Assembly (NCBI RefSeq): GCF_034119845.1 | Contig: NZ_CP139420.1 | Coordinates: forward strand, 3,536,001-3,600,000 | Source of the DNA: Flavobacterium sp. NG2 | GTDB taxonomy: Bacteria; Bacteroidota; Bacteroidia; Flavobacteriales; Flavobacteriaceae | Direction of reading: 5' to 3' | DNA: 64,000 bases | Shown: in pieces, positions 25,362 to 34,121 of the stretch | How the letters are laid out: each line of letters starts with the position of its first letter | Numbering within the stretch: the stretch's first letter is position 1 | Position numbers and translations under genes: made by a program | Notes under the pieces: generated by a model | Told to the model about the DNA's origin: nothing | The model's input: the letters and a program-made list of their open reading frames with translations, nothing else | Databases searched by the model: none

Positions 25362-26639
25362 CTACTTTTTTTTCACGCCACGGCCTTCTGGATGCTCATA
25401 AATAGATTCTACACCTTGTGCAAAATAAACTTCGGGCCTATGCCAAACACCAGTGTCTTTGAAGGCGGGTTCATTATAGTCCAAACTTAAATCACAATCG
25501 AAACGAGCCATAATGGAATAACTTTTTTGAGGTGTTCCAGCATTAACAAAATGACACAATCCCCAAGTAAATCCTCTTCCATTACCTGAATTAGTAAAAG
25601 CGTCTGGACAAAAAGGAGCTGCCGCAGTAGGGGTTAATGACAATCCTGCTGCAATTTTGAAATTTACTCCATCCTCTGAATACTGCATCGTTTCACGTTC
25701 GTTACCATCTTTAATTGCCAAAGCAGCAACCCCTCCCTTAAATGGAAAATAGGTAGTTTCATGACCCGACTGCATAACAGGATTTAATGGATGTTTTTTG
25801 AAAGGACCTAAAGGATCTTCTCCAATTACTACTCCATGACCTACGGCATAATGTGACCTATCATTTGGCCATTTGTTATAAGCGGCTTTGTAATAAATAT
25901 AAATTTTACCCTTGTAAACTATAGGATGTGGATCATGTGTTGCGTTTTGATCCCACTCGCCTTCTTTTCCAAAAGGAATTACTTTATCACCTCCGTGTAT
26001 CCATGGTCCATCAGGCGAATCAGAGTAAGAAACGGAAACAGGACATAAATCACCTCTTAGTCCGCTAGGTTCATCAAAGGCTTGGTAGTATAAATAATAC
26101 TTCCCTTTCCAAACTAATATATCAGGAGTAGCTACAGAACGCCAGCCCGATTGTGGTTTCGCAGGTCTTGACACTGCAACTCCTTTTTCTTCCCAAGTAA
26201 TACCATCGGTACTTGTTGCATACCAAATATCACATAAGTCCCAGTCTGTTGATGGGATTACATCCGTAGCCTCAGCAGCACGATCCCAACCTATTGGAGG
26301 AACAGTTGTATGTCGTTTTGTGTACCAAATATAATACTTACCATTCACCAAGATAGGTCTTGAAGGGTCACGACGAGAAATGGTTCCGTCCCCGTTGTTG
26401 TAATCAAATCCTTTTAATCTGGTGTACTTAAATTGTGAAAACAATTCATTATCCTGAACCCTAGGGGTTGAATATTCAAACATACGCTCAGAGGATGTGC
26501 TTAACGAAATGTTAGGTTTCTCAGTAGGCATTTTGAATGGAAAAACACTAGTTGATTTCTTTTTGGAAGAAGTATCTAGTTTTGCAGAACATGACACTAA
26601 AACACTTCCTATTAATGCAATAATAATTTTACTTTTCAT
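25362..26639 (-). CDS. GH117 alpha-1,3-(3,6-anhydro)-L-galactosidase-like lipoprotein (425 aa)
   Basis: Family 117 enzymes release 3,6-anhydro-L-galactose from neoagaro-oligosaccharide ends. This copy has a lipoprotein signal (Cys17 in V-S-C-S) and a five-bladed propeller. The family signature R-R-D-P-S contains Asp91; H-D-P-H contains Asp236; S-G-H-E-T contains His293 and Glu294. The 58-residue spacing between the last two acids equals that reported for the characterised Zobellia AhgA (Asp252, Glu310), supporting the catalytic assignment. The helical N-terminal segment with R-V-Q-D-N-E-L, used for dimer domain swapping in the family, is present. It is one of three complete copies in this operon, and a fourth is cut by the right edge. 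Confidence 0.88.
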   Translation of the reverse strand: MKSKIIIALIGSVLVSCSAKLDTSSKKKSTSVFPFKMPTEKPNISLSTSSERMFEYSTPRVQDNELFSQFKYTRLKGFDYNNGDGTISRRDPSRPILVNGKYYIWYTKRHTTVPPIGWDRAAEATDVIPSTDWDLCDIWYATSTDGITWEEKGVAVSRPAKPQSGWRSVATPDILVWKGKYYLYYQAFDEPSGLRGDLCPVSVSYSDSPDGPWIHGGDKVIPFGKEGEWDQNATHDPHPIVYKGKIYIYYKAAYNKWPNDRSHYAVGHGVVIGEDPLGPFKKHPLNPVMQSGHETTYFPFKGGVAALAIKDGNERETMQYSEDGVNFKIAAGLSLTPTAAAPFCPDAFTNSGNGRGFTWGLCHFVNAGTPQKSYSIMARFDCDLSLDYNEPAFKDTGVWHRPEVYFAQGVESIYEHPEGRGVKKK

Positions 26640-26649
26640 TTCTTCATTT

Positions 26650-28209
26650 TTATTTTAATGATGGAACTTGATATTGTTTTCTCAGTTTAGCTAATTCTAT
26701 TTTCAGTAAAGCAATATCTTTAGCATACTCTGGACTGATGTATTGACTTTTCATTTCAGTAGGATCTTTTTTCAAATCATAAAATTCCCATTTATTCAAA
26801 TCATAGTAATGAATTAATTTATAACGATCTGTGCGCACTCCTTCGTGTTTAGCAATGTTGTGGCCGCCTGGAAAATCATAATATTGGTAATACAAACTCT
26901 TTCTCCAATTTTTAACTTTCTTTTGAGTCATCACGGGCAACAAACTTTTCCCTTGAATTTCTTTCGGAATTTGAACTCCTGCATAGTCTAAAATAGTGGG
27001 AGCATAATCGATGTTTTGAACCAAATCATTACTCACTTTTCCACCTTTTATTATTGATGGACAATAAGCAATCAATGGCGTTCTAAACGCTTCCTCATAC
27101 ATCAACCTTTTGTCATAAAATCCATGTTCGCCTAAAAACAATCCTTGGTCAGAAGTATAAATCACTAAGGTGTTTTCATCTAATTTATTTTCCTTCAAAT
27201 ACGCCATCAAACGTCCCACATTATCATCTACTGATTTTATGCAACCCAAATAATTTTGCATGATGCGTTGGTACTTCCATCGGATTAGGTCGTTTCCTTT
27301 TAAATTTGCTTTGGCGAAAGCCTCATTTTTATCTTTAAAAGCACTATCAAAAGTTTGTTTTTCTTCTTTTGAAAGTCTTCCATAAGCTCTTTGCCATAAT
27401 TTCCCGCCATAATCTTCGTAGATATTAGGAACATTTTTGGGTTCTGACCAAATTTCACAGTACCATCCCATAGGCATTTCGTCTAAAGTCATATCGATTT
27501 GCTTGGCTTCGCTAATGTGACCATCATGTGTATCAAATAAATTTTGAGGTTCTGGAATGGTAACATTATCAAAAGTGTTTAAATACTGTAAAGGCGGAAT
27601 CCAATTGGCATGAGGTGCTTTATTCCCAACAATCATCATAAAAGGTTGTTTTTTGTCCCTTCCTTTTTCAAGCCAATTGATTGCTTTATCAGTAATCACA
27701 TCAGTAACATAGCCTTTATGAATTTCAGTCCCTTTGGCTGTTCTAAAATCCGAATTATAATAATCTCCTTGATCTATCAATACATCCCAAAATGAAAAGC
27801 CAACTGGCTCACTTTTTAAATGCCATTTGCCAATAATTGCCGTTTGATAGCCAGCATTTTGCAAGATACTCGCTATCGTAGGTTGGCTGCCATCAAAGCT
27901 TTCTTTGAGTGTAAGTACTCCATTCTTATGACTGTGTTTACCTGTCAAAATTGTGGCTCGTGAGGGTGCACAAATAGAATTCCCAACATAACTACGGTCA
28001 AAACGAATCCCTTCATTGGCTAATTTGTCTATATTAGGGGTTGGCGCAATAGTGGCTAATCTATCATTATACGCACTAATAGCTTGATAGGCATGATCGT
28101 CTGAAAGTATTAGAATGATATTTTTGGGCGTTTTATTTTGTGCCAAACTCAAAAGGCTAAAAGCACAAAAAGCAACTAAAAAGGAATATTTATAAAGAAC
28201 TTTAATCAT
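26650..28209 (-). CDS. S1-family sulfatase, CAPSR type, possibly S1_11-like (519 aa)
   Basis: A secreted sulfatase with a signal peptide to about residue 23. L-S-D-D-H lies at 35-39, Cys80 in C-A-P-S-R is the formylglycine site, and G-K-W-H-L lies near 125. The later segments S-D-Q-G near 355, Y-D-K-R-L-M and the C-terminal Y-Y-D-L are in the style of GlcNAc-6-O-sulfatase/porphyran S1_11 enzymes. In that subfamily, porphyran sulfatases remove the 6-sulfate of L-galactose; this assignment is inference from overall pattern. It lies 3 nt after a propeller gene and 10 nt before a GH117 gene, within the first GH117-propeller-sulfatase unit. Confidence 0.9.
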   Translation of the reverse strand: MIKVLYKYSFLVAFCAFSLLSLAQNKTPKNIILILSDDHAYQAISAYNDRLATIAPTPNIDKLANEGIRFDRSYVGNSICAPSRATILTGKHSHKNGVLTLKESFDGSQPTIASILQNAGYQTAIIGKWHLKSEPVGFSFWDVLIDQGDYYNSDFRTAKGTEIHKGYVTDVITDKAINWLEKGRDKKQPFMMIVGNKAPHANWIPPLQYLNTFDNVTIPEPQNLFDTHDGHISEAKQIDMTLDEMPMGWYCEIWSEPKNVPNIYEDYGGKLWQRAYGRLSKEEKQTFDSAFKDKNEAFAKANLKGNDLIRWKYQRIMQNYLGCIKSVDDNVGRLMAYLKENKLDENTLVIYTSDQGLFLGEHGFYDKRLMYEEAFRTPLIAYCPSIIKGGKVSNDLVQNIDYAPTILDYAGVQIPKEIQGKSLLPVMTQKKVKNWRKSLYYQYYDFPGGHNIAKHEGVRTDRYKLIHYYDLNKWEFYDLKKDPTEMKSQYISPEYAKDIALLKIELAKLRKQYQVPSLK

Positions 28210-28212
28210 ATT

Positions 28213-29316
28213 TTATTTATCTAATAAAGGAATCACTAATGAATGTGAAATTTCACTGTCCTTTGGTAAAATGGCAATTATCAAGGCTTTTGGTTTGCCG
28301 TTTTCCATGTATAATTTGGGCATATCGGCTGTACGTTCTGTTTTGGTAATGGTGCCATCTGTCCATTTAATTTCGCCTGCTTTTAGTAATAAAAAGTTTT
28401 TAGAAAGCTTCCAATTAAACCCGAAAGAATCAGCCTCAAATAATAAAGTTGATCCACGAGGATTATCGCTCCACGAACCATCAGAATCCTTGGCTATACA
28501 ATAATATTTCCCATTTTGAGCCCATTCTACATGATCATCAATCGCAAAATTTGCCGTAGGATGGATTATAAAAGGTTTTCTTGTATCAACAAACGGACCT
28601 TCAGGAGCATCTGCTAATGCGGTCACATGTATCACTTTTCCGTTTTTGAATTTCTCATTCGGCTCTACATATTTGTATGCCAATAAAAGTTTACCATCAG
28701 GCCGAATTGATATCGTTGGTGTTGAAGTCATCATTTGATTGCCTTTAACATCGATTAAAGGCTTTTCAAAGCGTGTCCATTCTCCATTCAAGTCATTAGT
28801 AACAGCGAGGCCTACTCGCTGGTTATTACGATTTACCCACCATTCTGGGTCACTATATTTCGGCATTACTGTGTCTGCTGTTTTGTCCCAGTAACCACTA
28901 CCATGGTTGCCCATGTGGTACAAATAGTACTTACCCTTGTATTCTAACACATGAGGATTATGGGTACAATCACCATCCCAATATTTGTTTCCTCTTGGAG
29001 GAAGTACCAAGTTTTTAAATACATAAGGACCTGTGAGCTTATCCGAAACGGCATGTGCAATTTCAGAATGTGTCACCCATCCCAAATGTCCTCTCGATTT
29101 TAGCCAACGGGAATAAATAGCGTGGTATTTGCCATCTTTCCCTTTTAAAATATTGGTTCCCCAAACATTATAATCCTTTTCTTGAATAATATTGGCTTTA
29201 TCAAATTTTTCAGGAAGGGTGATAGGGCTATCATTTTGAACGGATTGAGCCGTACAAATTCCTAATAGGAAACTAGCAAAAACTACGAAATAAAACTTTA
29301 GATTACTTTTTTTCAT
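28213..29316 (-). CDS. Five-bladed beta-propeller protein, GH43/GH117-like (367 aa), paralogue C
   Basis: The third and most divergent member of the propeller trio. It has a signal peptide ending near residue 23 (C-T-A-Q) but no clear lipobox, unlike the other two. The shared blocks W-G plus K-G-K-D, Y-S-R-W, Y-W-D-G/T-H-N-P, R-N-N-Q-R and G-K-Y-Y-L-Y are intact, while S-N-P-S becomes S-T-P-T and A-E-D-P becomes I-D-D-H near 255. These changes fall where active-site or substrate-binding residues are expected, so its specificity probably differs. The start overlaps the end of the upstream GH117 gene by 14 nt, indicating tight coupling. Function is not assignable beyond a GH43/GH117-like fold. 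Confidence 0.72.
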   Translation of the reverse strand: MKKSNLKFYFVVFASFLLGICTAQSVQNDSPITLPEKFDKANIIQEKDYNVWGTNILKGKDGKYHAIYSRWLKSRGHLGWVTHSEIAHAVSDKLTGPYVFKNLVLPPRGNKYWDGDCTHNPHVLEYKGKYYLYHMGNHGSGYWDKTADTVMPKYSDPEWWVNRNNQRVGLAVTNDLNGEWTRFEKPLIDVKGNQMMTSTPTISIRPDGKLLLAYKYVEPNEKFKNGKVIHVTALADAPEGPFVDTRKPFIIHPTANFAIDDHVEWAQNGKYYCIAKDSDGSWSDNPRGSTLLFEADSFGFNWKLSKNFLLLKAGEIKWTDGTITKTERTADMPKLYMENGKPKALIIAILPKDSEISHSLVIPLLDK

Positions 29317-30583
29317 TTTTGATTCGTTCTAATTGTTTTTTTGAAAGTCCTTGTAAAAAATAAACATCAGGCTTTAAAAACATATGGGTATGTTTTAGTT
29401 CAGGATCGTTTAGATCCAAACTCAAATCACAGTCAAAGCGTGCCATAATCGAATAACTTTTAGGAGCTGTTCCTGCATTGGTAAAATGACACATGCCCCA
29501 AGTTACCCCTCTACCATATTTGGTATTGGTAAAAGCATCTGGTGTATAAGCGCCCGCAGCGGTAGGCGTCAGCGTAACATTGGCCGCCACCTTAAAATTC
29601 ACTCCATCAGCTGCATACTGCATGGATTCACGTTCGTTTCCATCTTTAATGGCCAAAGCTGCAATTCCTTCTTTAAAAGGAAAATAAGTCGTTTCATGTC
29701 CTGAATTTAATACTGGATTCAAAGGGTGTTTTACAAAAGGTCCTAAGGGATCTTCGGCTATAGCCAAACCATGTGCTACTGCATACTTTTCTCTGTTGTC
29801 TGGCCATTTATTAAAGGCGGCTTTATAGTATAAATAAATTTTCCCGTCTCTTACAATCAAATGAGGGTCTTGACTTTGATCTTGATCCCATTCGCCTTTT
29901 TTACCAAAAGGGAAAATTGGTTTTCCTAAATTAGTCCAAGGTCCATTAGGTGAATCAGCATAGGAAACCGAAATAGGACACCAATCTCCTTTTAACCCAC
30001 TAGGTTCATTAAAAGCTTGGTAGTACAAATAATATTTCCCTTTCCATACCAATATATCGGGTGTGGCTACAGAACGCCAACCCAATTGTCCTTTTTCGGG
30101 TCTTTTAACGGCTACCCCTTGTTCTTCCCAACTAAAACCGTCTTTACTTGTAGCGTACCAAAGGTCACATAAATCCCAATCGGTAGAAGGAATTTCATCA
30201 GTAGCTTCCATAGCGCGATGTGAACCAATGGGTGGTACTTTTGTATGTCTTTTGGTGTACCAAATATAATAAGTATCGTTAACCAAAATAGGTCTTGAAG
30301 GGTCTCTTCTGGAAATCGTTCCGTCTCCATTATTATAATCAAAACCTTTTAATTCTGTGTATTTAAACATCGAATACAATTCGTTATCCTGAACTCTTGG
30401 AGCAGGATAATCAAACATCCTATCAGTAGCCGCACTCATTGGGTACTTCGGTTTTTCGGTTGGCATTTTATGCGGGAAAACTTGAGCTGATTTTGTATTC
30501 TTTTTTGTTTGAGCTTCAACAAACAAAGACAAGCTTAGGGATAAACCTAATAAAGCAATTGTTGCAATTTTATTAGTATTCAT
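29303..30583 (-). CDS. GH117 alpha-1,3-(3,6-anhydro)-L-galactosidase-like protein (426 aa)
   Basis: A GH117 propeller enzyme with an ordinary signal peptide (ends near residue 24, V-E-A-Q) rather than a lipobox. Asp94 in R-R-D-P-S, Asp239 in Q-D-P-H and His296-Glu297 in G-H-E-T form the expected active site, with the same 58-residue spacing as the copy at 25362-26639. It is very similar to that copy along its whole length; differences concentrate in the N-terminus and in the loop before residue 239 (S-Q-D-P versus T-H-D-P). The C-terminal tail K-Q-L-E-R-I-K is shared with the copies at 32776 and 63867. It is 7 nt downstream of a GH3 gene. Confidence 0.88.
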   Translation of the reverse strand: MNTNKIATIALLGLSLSLSLFVEAQTKKNTKSAQVFPHKMPTEKPKYPMSAATDRMFDYPAPRVQDNELYSMFKYTELKGFDYNNGDGTISRRDPSRPILVNDTYYIWYTKRHTKVPPIGSHRAMEATDEIPSTDWDLCDLWYATSKDGFSWEEQGVAVKRPEKGQLGWRSVATPDILVWKGKYYLYYQAFNEPSGLKGDWCPISVSYADSPNGPWTNLGKPIFPFGKKGEWDQDQSQDPHLIVRDGKIYLYYKAAFNKWPDNREKYAVAHGLAIAEDPLGPFVKHPLNPVLNSGHETTYFPFKEGIAALAIKDGNERESMQYAADGVNFKVAANVTLTPTAAGAYTPDAFTNTKYGRGVTWGMCHFTNAGTAPKSYSIMARFDCDLSLDLNDPELKHTHMFLKPDVYFLQGLSKKQLERIKNEKK

Positions 30584-30590
30584 AAATAAT

Positions 30591-32774
30591 TTATTTTAAT
30601 TCAATTATTGTTTCTTGAGGCAAAGCAGCTCCTAGTTTAGTGCTTAATGCTCCTGGCGAAGCATTTCCCACCACGATTTTATAGTTTCCTTTTCGCCACA
30701 CTTTTTTGCCATTGGTATCAATAACTTTTAAATCATCGGCTGTAATTGAAAATGATACTGTTTTTTTATCTGATTTATTTAATGCTATTCTTTCAAATGC
30801 TTTTAAACTTTTTAACGGAATTCCACCAGAAGTATCTTCGGGACAAATGTATAATTGCACCACTTCGTCAATATCAAAATCTCCCACATTGGCAACGTCC
30901 ACCTTTACAGTAAGGCCTTCGTTTTTCCTTAGTTTAGTCGAATTCAATTTTAAATTACTAAGTTCCGTTTTAGAATAAGTAAGTCCAAAACCAAAAGGAT
31001 ACATCGGTTCTTCGGTCATGTATTTATAGGTTCTTCCTTTCATCGAATAATCCTCAAAAGGAGGTAATTGTTTCAGATTTTTAGGAAAAGTCAAAGGCAA
31101 ATGACCCGAAGGGGAAACGTTTCCAAACAACACATCAGCCACTGCATTCCCACCTTGCTCACCTGGATACCAAATTTGAACAATAGCATCACATTTATCT
31201 TCGATTCCTTCCAATGAAACAGGGCTTCCGCTAGCGATAACCAAAACTAAAGGTCCTTTTTTATTTTCGGCCAATTTTTTAACGTAATTCACTTGATTTT
31301 CTGGTAAACTCAAATCTTTACGATCTCCTTTGTGGTCAGAAGCGATAGCATCTACCCCTTCACCTTCTCTATCCGCAGTAATACCAACCACACAAATCGT
31401 AATGTCCGATTCTTTAGCTACATTGGGTGCCCAATTTTTTGGATTTAAATTATCATGAAAAGGCAAAGCACCACTGCGATAATTCAACGAAGTTCCTGGC
31501 GAAACCACATCAGCGATTCCTGCCAAAATTGTTACAATTCCTGGACTAATGCCATAATAACTTCCCATCAACATATCAGACGAATTGGCAAAAGGTCCTG
31601 TTACATACGGTATTTTGACATTCTTAGAAATGGGTAAAGTGTTGTTTGTATTCTTAAGCAATACAATTGATTTTTGCGCTGCTTCTTTGGCTAGTGCAAT
31701 AGTTTCTTGTGAATGAATTTCATTGATTCCAAGCTTAGCATAAGGATTGTTATCAGGTTTGTCAAACATTCCTAATCTAAAACGTGTTTTTAAGAGTTGT
31801 TTGGTTCTTTCTCTAATTGTTTCTTTTGAAACCAATCCTTGTTTCAAAGCAGCATTCATTTCTCCAAAATTACCACCACAAAAAAGATTAGTTCCTGCAT
31901 TAAAGGCTACAGCTGCTGCTTCGGCTTCTGTCTTAACAAATTTGTGTGTATCATAAATACATTTTACTGCACCACAATCGGTTACCACATAACCATCAAA
32001 TTTCCACTGAGTGCGTAAAATATCCGTCAAGAATTCTGGATTGGCAGCCATCGGTTTGCCATATACAGCATTGTGAGCTGGCATCACTCCTTCTACTTTG
32101 GCTTCTTTTACCAAGGCTTCAAAAGCAGGCATATAGGTTTCCCATAAATCTTGTTTGGTTGGAACGGCATTATACACCAATCGCAAACTTTCTGGACCTG
32201 AATGCACGGCAAAATGTTTGGCACAAGCAGCTGATTTTAAAAATTTAGGATCCTCACCTTGTAAACCTTTTACAAAAGCAACACCAATTTTAGACATTAA
32301 ATACGGATCTTCTCCATAAGTTTCTTGTCCGCGACCCCAGCGAGGATCTCTAAATATATTGACATTGGGTGTCCAAAAAGTTAATCCTGCAAATTTGCTA
32401 TGATTGCCCATTTGTTGCGAAATATTATACTTCGCTCTTGCTTCGGTTGAAATTGCCGAAGCTACTCTAAATGCTAAATCTGGATCAAAAGTGGCTCCGA
32501 TACCAATTCCTTGCGGAAAAATAGTCGCTTTTCCGTTTCTAGCAACACCATGTAAAGCTTCATTCCACCAATCATAATCGGGAATATTCAACCTTGGTAT
32601 GGCTGGTGCATTGTTACGCAATTGTCCCATTTGTTCCTCAACAGTCATTTGTGAAACCAAAATTTCGACCCTTTCATCAATTGACAATGAAGCATCTTGG
32701 AATTTAAAATTGACTTCTTGAGCCATCGAAACAAATGGCATTAAAAAAAGTATTATTTTAGAATTTATTTTCAT
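30591..32774 (-). CDS. GH3 beta-glycosidase (727 aa)
   Basis: A secreted GH3 enzyme closely related to the one at 3504-5708. A signal peptide covers residues 1-18. D-P-R-W-G-R lies near 143-148, K-H-F-A-V-H-S near 186-192, and the nucleophile is Asp266 in V-V-T-D-C-G-A. The second domain has the D-R-E-G-E-G segment, and a C-terminal fibronectin-III-like domain follows. Compared with its paralogue it differs near the nucleophile (K-C-I-Y versus S-G-V-Y) and in one substrate loop (P-A-H-N versus A-A-Y-N, near 232-235). The gene sits 1 nt after one GH117 and 7 nt before another, which suggests it removes the sugar exposed once the anhydro unit is gone. Confidence 0.92.
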   Translation of the reverse strand: MKINSKIILFLMPFVSMAQEVNFKFQDASLSIDERVEILVSQMTVEEQMGQLRNNAPAIPRLNIPDYDWWNEALHGVARNGKATIFPQGIGIGATFDPDLAFRVASAISTEARAKYNISQQMGNHSKFAGLTFWTPNVNIFRDPRWGRGQETYGEDPYLMSKIGVAFVKGLQGEDPKFLKSAACAKHFAVHSGPESLRLVYNAVPTKQDLWETYMPAFEALVKEAKVEGVMPAHNAVYGKPMAANPEFLTDILRTQWKFDGYVVTDCGAVKCIYDTHKFVKTEAEAAAVAFNAGTNLFCGGNFGEMNAALKQGLVSKETIRERTKQLLKTRFRLGMFDKPDNNPYAKLGINEIHSQETIALAKEAAQKSIVLLKNTNNTLPISKNVKIPYVTGPFANSSDMLMGSYYGISPGIVTILAGIADVVSPGTSLNYRSGALPFHDNLNPKNWAPNVAKESDITICVVGITADREGEGVDAIASDHKGDRKDLSLPENQVNYVKKLAENKKGPLVLVIASGSPVSLEGIEDKCDAIVQIWYPGEQGGNAVADVLFGNVSPSGHLPLTFPKNLKQLPPFEDYSMKGRTYKYMTEEPMYPFGFGLTYSKTELSNLKLNSTKLRKNEGLTVKVDVANVGDFDIDEVVQLYICPEDTSGGIPLKSLKAFERIALNKSDKKTVSFSITADDLKVIDTNGKKVWRKGNYKIVVGNASPGALSTKLGAALPQETIIELK

Positions 32775-32775
32775 C

Positions 32776-34089
32776 CTATTTTGCCTCTTTCTTGATTCTT
32801 TCCAACTGTTTTCCTGAAAGCCCTTGTGAAAAGTACACTTCTGGTTTTAAAAATAAATGCGTTTTTTTCAATTCAGGATCATTGACATCCAAACTCAAAT
32901 CACAATCAAAACGGGCTAGAATACTATACCCTTTATTTGGTGTTCCTGCATTTACAAAATGGCTCAATCCCCAACTAATCCCTCTTCCGTTACCGTTGCT
33001 GGTAAATGCATCTGGTACATAAGCACCTGCAGCAGCAGGAAAAAGTGACGAAACTGAAGCTATATTAAAGTTAATACCATCTTTAGCATATTGAATGGTG
33101 TTGTTTTCGTTTCCGTTGCTAGTAATTAAGGCAGCTATACCTTCTTTAAAAGGAAATAAAGCCGTTTCATGTCCCGAATTAAACAAAGGATTCAACGGAT
33201 GTTTAGTAAAAGGTCCCAACGGATTATCGGCCATTGCCAAGCCGTTGCCTACCAAATAATCTGGTCGGTCACCATAAGCCGCTTTGAAGTACAAATAGAT
33301 TTTACCTTTATAGACTAACGGATACGGGTCGTGAATCGAAAATTGATCCCAAGTTCCTGCTGGGCCATTTTCTACAATTACTTTATTGGCGGGTGTCCAT
33401 GGACCATCAGGTGAATCCGCATAAGAAGCGGCTACTGGACAATGATCTCCTTTTTTCCCACTAGCTTCCATAAAACCTTGGTAATACAAATAATATTTCC
33501 CTTTCCATTTTAAGATATCCGGAGTAGCCACAGACCGCCAACCCACTTCTGGCATCGGTGGTCTTTTGACCGCTACACCCTGCTCTTCCCAAGTCAATCC
33601 GTCTTTGCTTGTAGCGTACCATATTTCACATAAATCCCAATCGGTGGACGGAATAACATCTGTACTTTCACTGGCTCTATGCGCACCAATAGGGGGTACT
33701 TTAGTATCTCGTTTGGTGTACCAAACATAGTATTTCCCATTTTCGAAAATAATTTTCGAAGGGTCACGTCGGGAAACGGTTCCATCACCATTGCGGTAAT
33801 CAAACCCCTTTAATTGTGTATATTTAAAACTCGAAAAGAGTTCGTTATCCTCAGGTCTTGGGGTTAAATAATTGTCATACAAACGCTCCATAGCCGCGCT
33901 CAAAGGTCGGTTAGGTTTGGTTTGTGGGATATCCCATGGATAACCGCCAATTTCTTTTTGTTTCGAACTTCCACAAGAAGTGGCTAAAATTAAGGCCGCT
34001 AAACCGATAGAAAATGTGGTGGTAATTCGGTTTTTATTTAAAATATCTAATTTCATCGTTTCGTGTGTGTTTATTTTATGGTTGCTCAA
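32776..34089 (-). CDS. GH117 alpha-1,3-(3,6-anhydro)-L-galactosidase-like lipoprotein (437 aa)
   Basis: The most divergent of the three complete GH117 copies. Asp109 in R-R-D-P-S, Asp254 in H-D-P-Y and His307-Glu308 in G-H-E-T are present, but the last two acids are 54 rather than 58 apart because of a shortened blade loop (A-Y-G-D-R-P-D). The lipobox cysteine is Cys39 of the longest frame (T-S-C-G). A better start is probably the ATG at 34056, which gives a normal-length lipoprotein signal; the extra 11 N-terminal residues would be unusual. It follows a GH2 gene by 32 or 65 nt depending on the start and precedes a GH3 by 1 nt. Confidence 0.87.
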   Translation of the reverse strand: MSNHKINTHETMKLDILNKNRITTTFSIGLAALILATSCGSSKQKEIGGYPWDIPQTKPNRPLSAAMERLYDNYLTPRPEDNELFSSFKYTQLKGFDYRNGDGTVSRRDPSKIIFENGKYYVWYTKRDTKVPPIGAHRASESTDVIPSTDWDLCEIWYATSKDGLTWEEQGVAVKRPPMPEVGWRSVATPDILKWKGKYYLYYQGFMEASGKKGDHCPVAASYADSPDGPWTPANKVIVENGPAGTWDQFSIHDPYPLVYKGKIYLYFKAAYGDRPDYLVGNGLAMADNPLGPFTKHPLNPLFNSGHETALFPFKEGIAALITSNGNENNTIQYAKDGINFNIASVSSLFPAAAGAYVPDAFTSNGNGRGISWGLSHFVNAGTPNKGYSILARFDCDLSLDVNDPELKKTHLFLKPEVYFSQGLSGKQLERIKKEAK

Positions 34090-34121
34090 TTAGTGTATTA
34101 GGATGTGTTTTTTTGTAGAAA

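Noticed and set aside
21671..29316. Calling the propeller trio GH43 or GH117
   Set aside because: The blade pattern fits, but R-R-D-P-S and G-H-E-T of GH117 are absent and no GH43 subfamily signature is evident.
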